From the NCBI GenBank assembly GCA_913057845.1, contig CAJXPC010000033.1:1-10764 (forward strand): a stretch of DNA of 10,764 bases, given 5' to 3'. The notes beneath the pieces are model-generated. The model was not told the DNA's origin. It made no database searches and saw nothing but the letters and a program-made list of their open reading frames with translations. How positions within the stretch are numbered: the stretch's first letter is position 1; each line of letters opens with the position of its first letter. A program made the translations under genes and the position numbers. Below, in pieces: positions 1 through 7,337 of the stretch. This stretch comes from an uncultured Pseudomonadota bacterium (GTDB lineage: Bacteria > Pseudomonadota > Gammaproteobacteria > Burkholderiales > Eutrophovitaceae).

Positions 1-48
1 TCTACACCTCTCTATTCGTCGGCAGCGTCAGATGTGTATAAGAGACAG
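1..48 (+). other. Nextera P5-side adapter with i5 index (artefact)
   Basis: Bases 1–7 (TCTACAC) match the end of the Illumina P5 primer, 8–15 (CTCTCTAT) match Nextera i5 index S502, 16–29 (TCGTCGGCAGCGTC) are the Read 1 tail, and 30–48 are the 19-base Tn5 mosaic end finishing in AAGAGACAG. This is library sequence, not genome. The ATG at 32–34 lies inside the mosaic end and makes a false protein start (MCIRDS) fused to real pqqB sequence. Confidence 0.98.
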
Positions 49-835
49 CAGCAGTAATGACGTTGATTGGCTGTTATTCAATACGTCTCCAGATATCCTT
101 ACTCAATTCCAACAGTTCCCTGAGTCACAACCGGCTCGAGCAATCCGTGACACCGCGTTTAGATCTATCGTACTTTTAGATGCGCAAATAGACCATACCA
201 CTGGCCTGTTCATGCTCCGAGAATCTAAAACGCCGCTCAACATTTACTGCACAGATATGGTGTACGAAGATCTCACCACGGGAAACCCGATCTTCAAAAT
301 CCTCGAACATTACTGCGGCGTTAATTGGCATAAAATTTCCACCGAAGAAGGAAACTCCTTCGAACCAGAGGGCATCTCCAACATCAAGGTCAGAGCTATT
401 CCACTGTCGAGCAAGGCTCCCCCATACTCGCCACACCGACATGATCCTCATGAAGGAGACAATCTCGGTATTTTGCTGGAAGACATGACGACCGGAAAAA
501 AAACCTTTTACGCTCCAGGGCTGGGACAAATTGAAGCCCACATCAAGCCATTTATGGAAGAGGCTGATTGCCTTCTTGTTGACGGTACTTGCTGGACAAA
601 TGACGAGATGAAATCACTTGGCATCGCAAACAAAATGTCACTTGACATGGGGCACCTTCCGCAATCTGGCCCTGGCGGGATGATAGAAGTACTGAGACCA
701 CTCCCAGCGGAGAAGAAAGTCCTCATTCACATAAACAACACAAATCCCATTTTGCGAGAAGACTCGGATCAACGCCAACTCCTCACAAAAGAGAATATTG
801 ACGTTGCTTATGACGGAATGGACTTCGTCGTCTAA
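49..835 (+). CDS. pqqB: PqqB, PQQ biosynthesis MBL-fold protein (5' truncated)
   Basis: PqqB is a metallo-beta-lactamase-fold protein of PQQ biosynthesis, described for the family as a hydroxylase acting on the cross-linked and trimmed Glu-Tyr intermediate before PqqC. The genomic part gives about 261 residues of a protein usually near 300. Roughly the first 40–45 residues, including the usual glycine-rich start and Cys-rich motif, are lost off the window edge. Visible family blocks are LLFNTSPDIL, the metal-site block DAQIDHTTGL (nt 179–208), LEHYCGVNW, SKAPPYSPHR followed by GDNLGI, and near the C-terminus DCLLVDGTCWTNDEM and MGHLPQSGPGGM. The reading frame enters at base 50; the ATG at 32 belongs to the sequencing adapter and must not be used as the start. 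It is followed after 28 bases by pqqC. The truncation is a contig-end effect, not a pseudogene sign. Confidence 0.93.
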
Positions 836-852
836 CTAAAAATAAGATTTAA

Positions 853-858
853 GAGAGG
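853..858 (+). promoter_or_regulatory. Shine-Dalgarno for pqqC (TTG start)
   Basis: GAGAGG lies five bases before the TTG at 864. It supports this non-ATG codon as the real start, and the resulting N-terminus also has the length expected for PqqC. Confidence 0.6.
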
Positions 859-863
859 CTTTC

Positions 864-1604
864 TTGAGCACAAAAGACAACACGCCCTGGTCCACCGAAG
901 AATTCGAAAAAAAGCTAAAAGCTAAGGACAAGAGTTACCACATACACCATCCTTTCCACATCGCGATGAATAGCGGTGGTTGCACGAAGGAACAAGTGCA
1001 AGGGTGGGTTTTGAACCGATTTTACTACCAGATCATGATACCGATCAAAGACGGTGCGATCTTGTCGAACATGCCGGACAAAGAACACCGGAAGCTATGG
1101 ATACAGAGGATTCTAGACCACGACGGCATTGACGATGACGAAGGTGGCATCGAGGCTTGGATCGCACTGGGAGAAGCTGTCGGCCTAAAACGAGAGGATC
1201 TAGTTTCCTTAGAACACGTGACACCCGGAGTGAAGTTTGCAGTTGACGCGTATGTTAACTTTGCTAAAAAATCACCGTGGCAAAAGTCCGTTTGCTCATC
1301 CTTAACCGAATTGTTTGCACCAACCATTCATAAAAAACGTTTGGACTCTTGGCCCGAGCACTACCCTTGGATAGAACTTGAAGGCTATAAATATTTTAGA
1401 AAACGCCTATCTGAGGCAAGACGTGATGTCGAGCATGGTCTGAGAGTGACTCTAGAACACTTTAAAACTTTAGAGGAACAAGAAGAGGCACTTAATATTT
1501 TACAGTTTAAGATCGATGTTTTATGGACAATGCTTGATGCCATACACGTAACATACGGCATCGGACCAGATAAACTGGGTGCGGTAGAAAGAATGCAAAA
1601 ATGA
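864..1604 (+). CDS. pqqC: PqqC, pyrroloquinoline-quinone synthase
   Basis: PqqC is the cofactorless oxidase that catalyses ring closure and the final eight-electron oxidation giving PQQ in the cytoplasm. The 246-residue product matches the family length (about 250). Residues corresponding to the active site described for Klebsiella PqqC are all present with a constant offset of two: Y25, H26, R52, Q56, H86 (in RILDHDG), H156 and R159 (in [13 protein letters not shown]), Y177, R181 and K216. It should therefore be catalytically competent. Translation starts at TTG, backed by GAGAGG five bases upstream. The stop overlaps the pqqD start by four bases (ATGA at 1601–1604), implying translational coupling. 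PqqC and PqqD are separate proteins here, unlike the PqqC/D fusion known in some methylotrophs. Confidence 0.97.
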   Translation: MSTKDNTPWSTEEFEKKLKAKDKSYHIHHPFHIAMNSGGCTKEQVQGWVLNRFYYQIMIPIKDGAILSNMPDKEHRKLWIQRILDHDGIDDDEGGIEAWIALGEAVGLKREDLVSLEHVTPGVKFAVDAYVNFAKKSPWQKSVCSSLTELFAPTIHKKRLDSWPEHYPWIELEGYKYFRKRLSEARRDVEHGLRVTLEHFKTLEEQEEALNILQFKIDVLWTMLDAIHVTYGIGPDKLGAVERMQK

Positions 1605-1882
1605 GTGCGAATACACTTGCGCGAGACAAGCTTCTCTCGCTAGAAAAACAATTTAGATTTCAATGGGAACCAGCCCAAGAGTCCTTCGTACTACTCTACC
1701 CAGAAGGACTTATTAAACTACCTGGTAGCTCAGGAGAGATCATGAAGTTAATTGATGGCTCGAAGAGCGTTGACATGATTATTGCTCACTTAGGGGAGCA
1801 ATTTCCAGGAATTGACCTCAAAAATGACGTTTTAGACTTTTTGGAGCATGCATATGAAAAAAATTGGATCTGCACCGACTAA
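1601..1882 (+). CDS. pqqD: PqqD, PqqA peptide chaperone
   Basis: PqqD is the small RiPP-recognition-element protein that binds the precursor peptide PqqA and delivers it to PqqE. The 93-residue product is of normal length. It shows the family pattern: [19 protein letters not shown] near residues 18–36, a KLPGSSGEI segment, the DGSKSV turn, and a C-terminal helical part ([17 protein letters not shown]). It overlaps pqqC by four bases and pqqE by 29 (or 35) bases, so the three are probably made in coupled translation from one mRNA. No strong ribosome-binding site precedes its ATG, only AG-rich sequence, which fits reinitiation after pqqC. Confidence 0.96.
   Translation: MSANTLARDKLLSLEKQFRFQWEPAQESFVLLYPEGLIKLPGSSGEIMKLIDGSKSVDMIIAHLGEQFPGIDLKNDVLDFLEHAYEKNWICTD
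1843..1846 (+). promoter_or_regulatory. Shine-Dalgarno deciding the pqqE start
   Basis: GGAG inside the end of pqqD lies seven bases before the ATG at 1854 but only one base before the ATG at 1848. Spacing favours 1854 as the pqqE initiation codon. Confidence 0.6.
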
Positions 1883-3011
1883 CAAACCCAAAGGGCCACT
1901 TTGGGTTAATGCTGAAATCACTTACAAGTGTCCGCTCCACTGCGTCTTTTGTTATAACCCCTTAGATTACGCGTCCACATTCGACTCTGAGCTCTCAACC
2001 GAAGACTGGTTAAAAGTCTTTAGACAATCCCGCGAGCTTGGTGCTGTTCAGCTAGGCCTCTCTGGTGGCGAACCACTCATGCGAGACGACGTAGAAATTA
2101 TGGCCTCAGAAGCCACCAAGATGGGCTACTACGTTAACCTGCTGACTTCAGGCATCGGGTTGACCGAAAAACGTATTGCCGCTTTCAAAGAGGGCGGCCT
2201 GGGTCAAATTCAATTATCGTTCCAGGACTCCACCAAAGAACTCAACGACTTCTTATCCAGCACCAAAACCTTTGAATTAAAGTCGAAGGTTGCAAAGCTC
2301 ATTAAAGAACACGACTATCCAATGGTGCTGAACGTCGTACTCCATCGATTAAACATAGATCATATCGACCAAATACTTGAAATGGCCGAAGCAATGGGCG
2401 CAGATCACGTGGAGCTGGCTAATAGTCAATATTATGCGTGGGCCTTAAAGAATAGAACTTACCTCATGCCGAGCGCTGAACAACTGAGAAAAGCAGAGGA
2501 AACAACAAACCGTTTCCGCAAAAAAATTGGTAACAAGATGAAATTATATTTCATCGTTCCAGATTACTATGCGGAAAGACCAAAGGCGTGCATGAATGGT
2601 TGGGGATCTGTATTCCTAAATGTTGCACCAGACGGTCTTGCACTTCCTTGTCATGAGGCGAGAATGTTGCCTGGCTTAACATTCCCTAATGTTCGAGAGC
2701 ATGAAATGGCATGGATTTGGAATGAGTCTCCAGCCTTCAATGCCTATCGAGGTGAATCTTGGATGCAAGAACCATGCAGCAGTTGTGACGAGCGAACAAA
2801 AGACTTTGGGGGATGCCGCTGCCAAGCATTCCAATTAACCGGAGACGCAACCAACGCAGATCCAGTCTGCGACAAATCGCCTCATCACAATATAATCACG
2901 GAGCAAGTGGAACTAGCACAAAAGCCTCAATCACCGGCAGCCGACGTCAAACCCATCATTTTCTTCAGAGACGATAAAAACTCTAAAGCTCTGATCGCTC
3001 AGGAGAGCTAA
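1854..3011 (+). CDS. pqqE: PqqE, radical-SAM/SPASM PqqA cross-linking enzyme
   Basis: PqqE forms the carbon–carbon bond between the conserved Glu and Tyr of PqqA, the first committed step of PQQ synthesis. With the ATG at 1854 it has 385 residues, typical of the family. The radical-SAM cluster motif CxxxCxxC is at C26, C30 and C33 (CPLHCVFC), followed by the SGGEPL SAM-contact motif at about 70–75. The C-terminal SPASM region carries C246, C266, C308, C311, D317, C321, C323 and C339. These fit the two auxiliary clusters of characterised PqqE, including the unusual aspartate ligand (CSSCDERTKDFGGCRC). A roughly 35-residue tail follows the last cysteine motif. An alternative ATG at 1848 would add two residues, but its spacing to GGAG is too short. 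The gene starts inside pqqD. A 58-base gap separates it from the ABC transporter genes. Confidence 0.97.
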   Translation: MKKIGSAPTNKPKGPLWVNAEITYKCPLHCVFCYNPLDYASTFDSELSTEDWLKVFRQSRELGAVQLGLSGGEPLMRDDVEIMASEATKMGYYVNLLTSGIGLTEKRIAAFKEGGLGQIQLSFQDSTKELNDFLSSTKTFELKSKVAKLIKEHDYPMVLNVVLHRLNIDHIDQILEMAEAMGADHVELANSQYYAWALKNRTYLMPSAEQLRKAEETTNRFRKKIGNKMKLYFIVPDYYAERPKACMNGWGSVFLNVAPDGLALPCHEARMLPGLTFPNVREHEMAWIWNESPAFNAYRGESWMQEPCSSCDERTKDFGGCRCQAFQLTGDATNADPVCDKSPHHNIITEQVELAQKPQSPAADVKPIIFFRDDKNSKALIAQES

Positions 3012-3069
3012 TCCCTTGATTCTCCTACTGAGTTCATGACAACCGGTTAATGCACTTTAAACTCACAGA

Positions 3070-3984
3070 ATGATCCAGGCAAAAAACATCACAAAAGTCT
3101 ACGGCGACCAACACGCCGTAGACCAGTTAAGTCTTGATATTCCACGAGGACAATTCTTCGGGCTCTTAGGGCCCAATGGATCGGGGAAAACAACCTCGAT
3201 ACACATGCTTTCGACGCTTATCCAACCAACGGGCGGATCTATAACGATTAACGGATTAGACGTTCAATCGCATCCGCAACAAGTTCGACGAGATATAGGA
3301 CTTGTATTTCAAGAGTCAGCCCTAGATCGAATGCTCTCCATTGAAGAAAATTTATACTTCTGCGCGGGACTGCACGGCATTAATAAGCTTGCTATCACAA
3401 CACGCATGAATGCGCTACTGGATCTATTTGAACTGCAATCGAAAAAGCGGGCCCCAGTCGGAAGCTTATCGGGCGGCATGCGCAGAGCCGTCGATATCAT
3501 TCGGGGGGTGCTGCATTCTCCAAAAGTATTATTTTTGGATGAGCCTACCGTCGGACTAGACCTACCCAGCCGACGAAAAATTTGGCGATTTATCAGACAA
3601 CTTATCGACGATCACAAACTGACCGTAGTATTGACCACACATTATTTAGAAGAAGCAGCACCTTGCGATAATGTGGCCTTCATTAAATTAGGAAAACTGG
3701 TCTCCGAAGGGCCTCCAGAAGAACTCATTAAAGAGCTTGGTAAGACAATCGTTGAGATCGATGGCCCAAATGTCGAAGATTACATTAAGACGCTTAATCT
3801 GAACACCGAGGACTACATGCTTGACGGAGGGACCCTACTGATACCAGTGCACGAACCTCAGCACGATCAAGTCGTTCAGATACAAACTACATTGCGTGAC
3901 AGTGTCGATGTGATCAGCGTTAGGAAATCCAACTTAAATGACGTGTTTATTTGGTTGTCTAGCAAAGGCCAAGGGATCAGTTAA
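3070..3984 (+). CDS. ABC-2 exporter ATP-binding protein (PedB-like, PQQ-associated)
   Basis: Cytoplasmic ATPase of an ABC-2 exporter. The 304-residue protein has Walker A GPNGSGKTT (34–42), Q-loop Q81, signature LSGGM (133–137), Walker B VLFLDEP (153–159) with catalytic E158, and H-loop H191. Residues beyond about 230 form a C-terminal extension of the kind seen in DrrA/NodI-type ATPases. It lies 58 bases after pqqE on the same strand, and its stop shares one base with the permease start (TAATG), so the two subunits are almost certainly co-translated. Resemblance and location point to the transporter family found with PQQ-dependent alcohol dehydrogenase systems (PedB/PedC of Pseudomonas putida). 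Its substrate is not known to me; a link to PQQ or quinoprotein function is inferred from position. No good ribosome-binding site or promoter is evident upstream, so read-through from the pqq genes is likely. Confidence 0.9.
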   Translation: MIQAKNITKVYGDQHAVDQLSLDIPRGQFFGLLGPNGSGKTTSIHMLSTLIQPTGGSITINGLDVQSHPQQVRRDIGLVFQESALDRMLSIEENLYFCAGLHGINKLAITTRMNALLDLFELQSKKRAPVGSLSGGMRRAVDIIRGVLHSPKVLFLDEPTVGLDLPSRRKIWRFIRQLIDDHKLTVVLTTHYLEEAAPCDNVAFIKLGKLVSEGPPEELIKELGKTIVEIDGPNVEDYIKTLNLNTEDYMLDGGTLLIPVHEPQHDQVVQIQTTLRDSVDVISVRKSNLNDVFIWLSSKGQGIS

Positions 3985-4781
3985 TGCTCATAGCCTTGAA
4001 ATCAGTGCTCGATAGAGAACTCAAAAAAACCTTCCGACAGAAATCACGGCTACTTTCATCAATGGTGAGGCCACTCATTTGGTTATTTGTGATCGGTGGT
4101 GGCGTTGGCTCAATCATGCCTAACGGCGGGCCACAAAACTACCAAGATACGATCATTCCAGGGATACTCGGCATGACACTTTTGTTTGGCTCGATGATGT
4201 CTGCATTAACAACTGTGTACGATAAAGAGTCTGGCGTCATGCGCATGTTTATTATCTCACCCATGCCAAGTTACGCCGTCATCTTGAGTAAACTGGCCTC
4301 ATCCACACTAGCAGGCCTCGTTCAGATCATAATGTTATGCGCTCTACTTTTCGCACTACAACAAATTAATATTAGCCAACTGAATTGGCCTTTATTTTTA
4401 TTCAGCGTCACTTTGACAGCCATCGCATGTTCTGCACTTGGTCTGATCACCGCAGTCGTATCCAAGTCCATAGATAATTTTGCCGCAATCATGAATTTTG
4501 TGATCTTTCCCGTTTTTTTCCTGAGTGGCGCACTCTATCCGGTTCAAAATCTACCAACTGTGCTTCACTGGGTCGCCACCGCTAATCCGTTTACCTACGG
4601 TGTTGATCTGATCAAACATTCGCTTCACATCGAATACGTGAGTGCGGACTTCCCACTCTACGTCGACATCTTGATGCTCAGCACCTTTTCAATTCTCGCA
4701 ATAGCGTTTGCCAGTTGGAAATTCTCACAAGAAACTACGCTGTCGACGCTCATCAATAAATTAACGGGTGGGAAGCGTTAA
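3984..4781 (+). CDS. ABC-2 exporter permease (PedC-like, PQQ-associated)
   Basis: Inner-membrane permease partner of the preceding ATPase. The 265-residue protein shows the six hydrophobic segments of ABC-2 permeases at about 29–46, 58–76, 104–126, 136–159, 166–187 and 226–245. It also has the family signature ALYPVQNLP, a short spacer, then NPFTYGVDLIK (183–211). The N-terminal FRQKSRLLSSMVRPLIW is like permeases found near PQQ-dependent alcohol dehydrogenases. AAGGGA seven bases upstream is a good ribosome-binding site, and the ATG overlaps the ATPase stop by one base. It is the last gene of the + strand block, ending 28 bases from the convergent slyD stop. Substrate unknown. Confidence 0.9.
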   Translation: MLIALKSVLDRELKKTFRQKSRLLSSMVRPLIWLFVIGGGVGSIMPNGGPQNYQDTIIPGILGMTLLFGSMMSALTTVYDKESGVMRMFIISPMPSYAVILSKLASSTLAGLVQIIMLCALLFALQQINISQLNWPLFLFSVTLTAIACSALGLITAVVSKSIDNFAAIMNFVIFPVFFLSGALYPVQNLPTVLHWVATANPFTYGVDLIKHSLHIEYVSADFPLYVDILMLSTFSILAIAFASWKFSQETTLSTLINKLTGGKR

Positions 4782-4809
4782 GTAATAGCGGACCGGATCT
4801 TAATCGACC

Positions 4810-5289
4810 CTAATGATGATGCCCGCCGGCACCATGAACATGCCCATGTGATAGCTCCTCCGCGCTAGCAGCCCGAATATCTTGAATCTTACATTTGAAC
4901 AGCAAACCTAAACCAGCGAGTGGATGATTTCCATCTACGACAACCTTTCCGTCTGCAACATCAGTCACACGAAAAATTGTTTTAGCCTGCCCCTCTTCTT
5001 GATGACCCTCAAACTCCATACCGATTTCCACAGAACCTGGAAATTTATCTGTCGACTCTAAGTGCACTAAACCCTCATTGTAATCGCCAAAAGCTTCCAC
5101 TGGATCAAGCTTTACGTCAACAGCATCTCCGACGGACTTTCCATCCAATGATTTCTCAACCATTTCGAAAATACCTTGATATCCGCCATGAAGATATCCA
5201 ATGGGCTCTGAAGTTTTCTCAATTAAATTTCCATCCAAATCAAATAACTCATATGCCAGAGAAACCACTGTATCTTTTCCAACTTTCAT
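4810..5289 (-). CDS. slyD: SlyD-type FKBP peptidyl-prolyl cis-trans isomerase
   Basis: Cytoplasmic prolyl isomerase and chaperone of the SlyD family, which in E. coli also binds nickel and helps hydrogenase maturation. With the ATG at 5289 it has 159 residues. The N-terminal FKBP half includes VVSLAYELFDLDG and GYLHGGYQGI. The insert-in-flap chaperone domain follows at about 68–125 (EAFGDYNEGLV through VVVDGNHPLAG). The end is histidine-rich: HGHVHGAGGHHH, residues 148–159. E. coli SlyD (196 aa) has a longer Cys/His tail, so metal capacity here is probably smaller. AGGGG eight bases upstream fixes the start at 5289. An in-frame upstream ATG at 5409 would add 40 hydrophobic, non-family residues and run into the roxA start, so I rejected it. 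It is divergent from the ribosomal oxygenase gene and convergent with the ABC permease gene. Confidence 0.92.
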   Translation of the reverse strand: MKVGKDTVVSLAYELFDLDGNLIEKTSEPIGYLHGGYQGIFEMVEKSLDGKSVGDAVDVKLDPVEAFGDYNEGLVHLESTDKFPGSVEIGMEFEGHQEEGQAKTIFRVTDVADGKVVVDGNHPLAGLGLLFKCKIQDIRAASAEELSHGHVHGAGGHHH

Positions 5290-5297
5290 AAAAAAAA

Positions 5298-5302
5298 CCC
5301 CT
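5298..5302 (-). promoter_or_regulatory. Shine-Dalgarno for slyD
   Basis: On the - strand, AGGGG sits eight bases before the ATG at 5289. It selects this start over the upstream in-frame ATG at 5409. Confidence 0.65.
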
Positions 5303-5348
5303 AAAATAAATAATTCCAAGTAATAGCATACAAAATAAATTCCATTGG

Positions 5349-5369
5349 CACATAATCGAGCATTATGTG
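5349..5369. repeat. Perfect inverted repeat in slyD–roxA divergent spacer (candidate operator)
   Basis: CACATAAT (5349–5356) and ATTATGTG (5362–5369) are exact reverse complements separated by five bases (CGAGC). After two mismatched bases, the outer TT/AA pair also matches. The repeat lies in the ~120-base region between two divergent starts, where a regulator could control both. A TTGGCA hexamer (5345–5350), five of six bases to the -35 consensus, abuts and overlaps its left arm, but I find no convincing -10. There is no T-run after the stem, so a terminator is unlikely. A second, smaller palindrome (GTTTTAAAAC, 5375–5384) is nearby. An operator role is inferred. Confidence 0.45.
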
Positions 5370-5411
5370 GAAAAGTTTTAAAACGAATATTCCCAAATAA
5401 TTTTGTCACTA

Positions 5412-6548
5412 ATGAAATATAAAAGTCACCTTGGGGGCCTCACTCCCAATCAATTTCTAAAACGACACTGGCAGAAAACCCCTCTGCTGATCCCCAATTC
5501 GTTACCGGCTGGTGACTGGCTATTAAGCTTAGAGGAGTTATTAGAACTATCTCAAAACCCCCTATGCTCGACTCGATTAGTCGTCCGCAATCATTCGGAC
5601 TATCACGTGAGTTATGGTCCAATTACAAAGAAAATACTCCGTGACCTACCTCAAAAAAACTGGACCTTATTAGTTCAAGGGGTCAATCACGCACATCACG
5701 AAGCAAATGAGCTCCTTGATCTATTCTCGTTTATGCCTTATGCGAGGCTTGATGACGTCATGGTGAGCTATGCGGCTCCCGGAGGAAGCGTTGGGCCACA
5801 TTTCGATTCGTATGATGTCTTCTTACTTCAAGGTGGCGGTTCAAGACGCTGGCAAGTCGCTGAGCCACGGTCCCTGGAGCTGCTGCCTCATCAAGATCTA
5901 AAAATACTGAGAACGTTTAGACCAGAGGGTGAGTGCGTAGTCAAAACAGGGGATATGCTCTACCTCCCCCCAAACTTCAGTCACCACGGGGTCGCGTTAG
6001 AACCTTGCTTCACGTATTCCATAGGTTTTCGTGCGCCAAGTTATGATCATATCAAAAATGAGTTTCTCCACTATTTGGATACTCAAATTGAACTGCCAGG
6101 CATCTTTCAAGATACTCATCGTAAGGCAACGAATCTTCCAGGACTAATACCTAATGATCTTTTAGCTGCCATCAAAGAAGTCACATCAAGAATCGCGTGG
6201 ACTGAAAGAGATACATTAAGGTTTGCTGGCGAATTCCTGACACAGCTTAATATCGATAACGTTACCGACGCAAAAAAACCTGAGTCAAAGACAAAGTTTC
6301 TATCTCAGTTAAGAAACTACTCTTATCAAATTCATCCAGCAATAAAGTTCCTGTATCGCGGCAACTTAGGGTTTATGGCTGGAGATACATTTGAAATACC
6401 TCGATCAGATCAATCTGTATTCAAGTTGCTAGCGAACAGAAGAATAATTCACGGGGGAAATATACAAGCGAATACCTTTTTTACTGACAAACTGTATCAA
6501 TGGATACTTGAGGGATATATTGAAAAAATGAAAAAAAGTAGTCTTTGA
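5412..6548 (+). CDS. roxA: JmjC/cupin ribosomal protein uL16 arginine hydroxylase (RoxA/YcfD type)
   Basis: 2-Oxoglutarate/Fe(II)-dependent oxygenase of the bacterial ROX group; E. coli YcfD hydroxylates an arginine of ribosomal protein uL16. The 378-residue product (ATG at 5412) is close to YcfD in length (373). It starts with the same kind of block (FLKRHWQKTPLLI). The iron ligands are H130, D132 (PHFDSYDVF) and H191 (PPNFSHHGVALE), with the family's YSIGFRAPS strand after them. The C-terminal part, from about residue 215, would form the dimerisation and winged-helix-like regions. A TTG at 5403 would add three residues; ATG at 5412 matches YcfD better, though neither has a clear ribosome-binding site. 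It is divergent from slyD and ends only two bases from the stop of the convergent MBL-fold gene. The target protein is assumed from family, not visible here. Confidence 0.9.
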   Translation: MKYKSHLGGLTPNQFLKRHWQKTPLLIPNSLPAGDWLLSLEELLELSQNPLCSTRLVVRNHSDYHVSYGPITKKILRDLPQKNWTLLVQGVNHAHHEANELLDLFSFMPYARLDDVMVSYAAPGGSVGPHFDSYDVFLLQGGGSRRWQVAEPRSLELLPHQDLKILRTFRPEGECVVKTGDMLYLPPNFSHHGVALEPCFTYSIGFRAPSYDHIKNEFLHYLDTQIELPGIFQDTHRKATNLPGLIPNDLLAAIKEVTSRIAWTERDTLRFAGEFLTQLNIDNVTDAKKPESKTKFLSQLRNYSYQIHPAIKFLYRGNLGFMAGDTFEIPRSDQSVFKLLANRRIIHGGNIQANTFFTDKLYQWILEGYIEKMKKSSL

Positions 6549-6550
6549 TT

Positions 6551-7327
6551 TTATGCGGCACCAACGATTCGCCAATCCACGCCCAGTTCCTGCGTTGCAA
6601 TATCTATGTGCTCTTCATTCCAACCTAAAGAGTTGGCAATTAAGCTACGAACCAAATTAGGGTCATTATTTTCCTTCGATAAATGAGCGGCTACTACATA
6701 CTGCAGTTGAGGCCCCTTTATTCGGCCAAGCAGCTGCGCCGCATCAGAATTACTGATGTGCCCGTAACGCCCCAATATTCTTTCTTTCAATGTTAATGGG
6801 TACTGAGAACGCTTTAGCATTTCCTCATCATGATTAAACTCAATAAATAGCGCAGAGCAGCCTGTCAATTGCCGCTCCATATGAGGTGTTATCGAGCCGC
6901 AGTCGGTGAGTATTCCCAGCTTGTCTTGAGCACAGGTTATCGTAAACTGGCTTGGCTCACGAGCATCATGAGGAACTGGGTATGGCTCAATCAAAAGATT
7001 TTTAATTTTGAACGAGGCGTAACCCTTGATGGATTGAACAGAATTTAAATTGCTCAACTTGGGACTAGCTAAAAACGTACCAGGCGTGCAGTAAACCGGC
7101 AATGAATATTTCTTAGCAAAACCAGCAACACCTCCAACATGATCCCCATGTTCATGAGTCACAAGCACAGCATCAATCTCCGCAGCATCAACATGGAGCC
7201 GCTCCAAACGTCGCTCTGTCTCAAGAATAGAAAACCCGCAATCGACCAGCACTTGCGCCTCATCAGAAGAAACTAAAAGCCCGTTTCCTTGGCTACCGCT
7301 CCCAAGCGATGCAAACTTAAAGGGCAC
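6551..7327 (-). CDS. YycJ/WalJ-like metallo-beta-lactamase-fold hydrolase
   Basis: Cytoplasmic MBL-fold metal-dependent hydrolase. Of the 258 residues, the N-terminal FASLGSGSQGNGLLV is the hallmark of the YycJ/WalJ-type subgroup. The metal motif THEHGDH is at 57–63, with further candidate ligands H120 (PHD), D142 (TDCG), H166 (EFNHD), H190 (YGHISN) and H215 (AAHLSKENN). Some family members have been linked to DNA exonuclease activity, but the substrate cannot be read from sequence. Translation begins at GTG 7327, ten bases after the bamC stop. AGGA overlapping that stop, about nine bases upstream, is the likely ribosome-binding site, suggesting coupled translation. It is the distal gene of the dapA–bamC block. 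The dapA–bamC–MBL order is one I associate with betaproteobacteria. Confidence 0.88.
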   Translation of the reverse strand: MPFKFASLGSGSQGNGLLVSSDEAQVLVDCGFSILETERRLERLHVDAAEIDAVLVTHEHGDHVGGVAGFAKKYSLPVYCTPGTFLASPKLSNLNSVQSIKGYASFKIKNLLIEPYPVPHDAREPSQFTITCAQDKLGILTDCGSITPHMERQLTGCSALFIEFNHDEEMLKRSQYPLTLKERILGRYGHISNSDAAQLLGRIKGPQLQYVVAAHLSKENNDPNLVRSLIANSLGWNEEHIDIATQELGVDWRIVGAA

Positions 7328-7337
7328 TCAGGTATTC

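Noticed and set aside
30..48. Tn5 mosaic-end sequence at both window ends, as if a natural transposon flanked the region
   Set aside because: The mosaic ends are continuous with Illumina Read 1/Read 2 tails and index bases, so they come from tagmentation library preparation, not a natural Tn5 element.
49..835. pqqB as a pseudogene because it lacks its N-terminus
   Set aside because: The missing part coincides exactly with the adapter junction, and the remaining frame is intact with all downstream motifs. It is a contig-end truncation.
3012..3069. A promoter for the ABC transporter genes after pqqE
   Set aside because: A TTGATT hexamer is present at about 3016, but no -10-like sequence follows at suitable spacing. 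The AACCGGTT palindrome here is too short to interpret.
4782..4809. Terminator between the convergent ABC permease and slyD genes
   Set aside because: I looked for a GC-rich stem and T-run in the 28-base gap and found neither. Termination may occur within the opposing genes.
5349..5369. The inverted repeat as a rho-independent terminator
   Set aside because: The stem is AT-rich, is not followed by a T-run on either strand, and lies upstream of two divergent genes, where a terminator is not expected.
5290..5409. 40-residue N-terminal extension of SlyD from an upstream in-frame ATG at 5409
   Set aside because: The extension has no family similarity and crosses the dyad and the roxA start region. 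A proper ribosome-binding site precedes ATG 5289, where the product matches the E. coli SlyD N-terminus.
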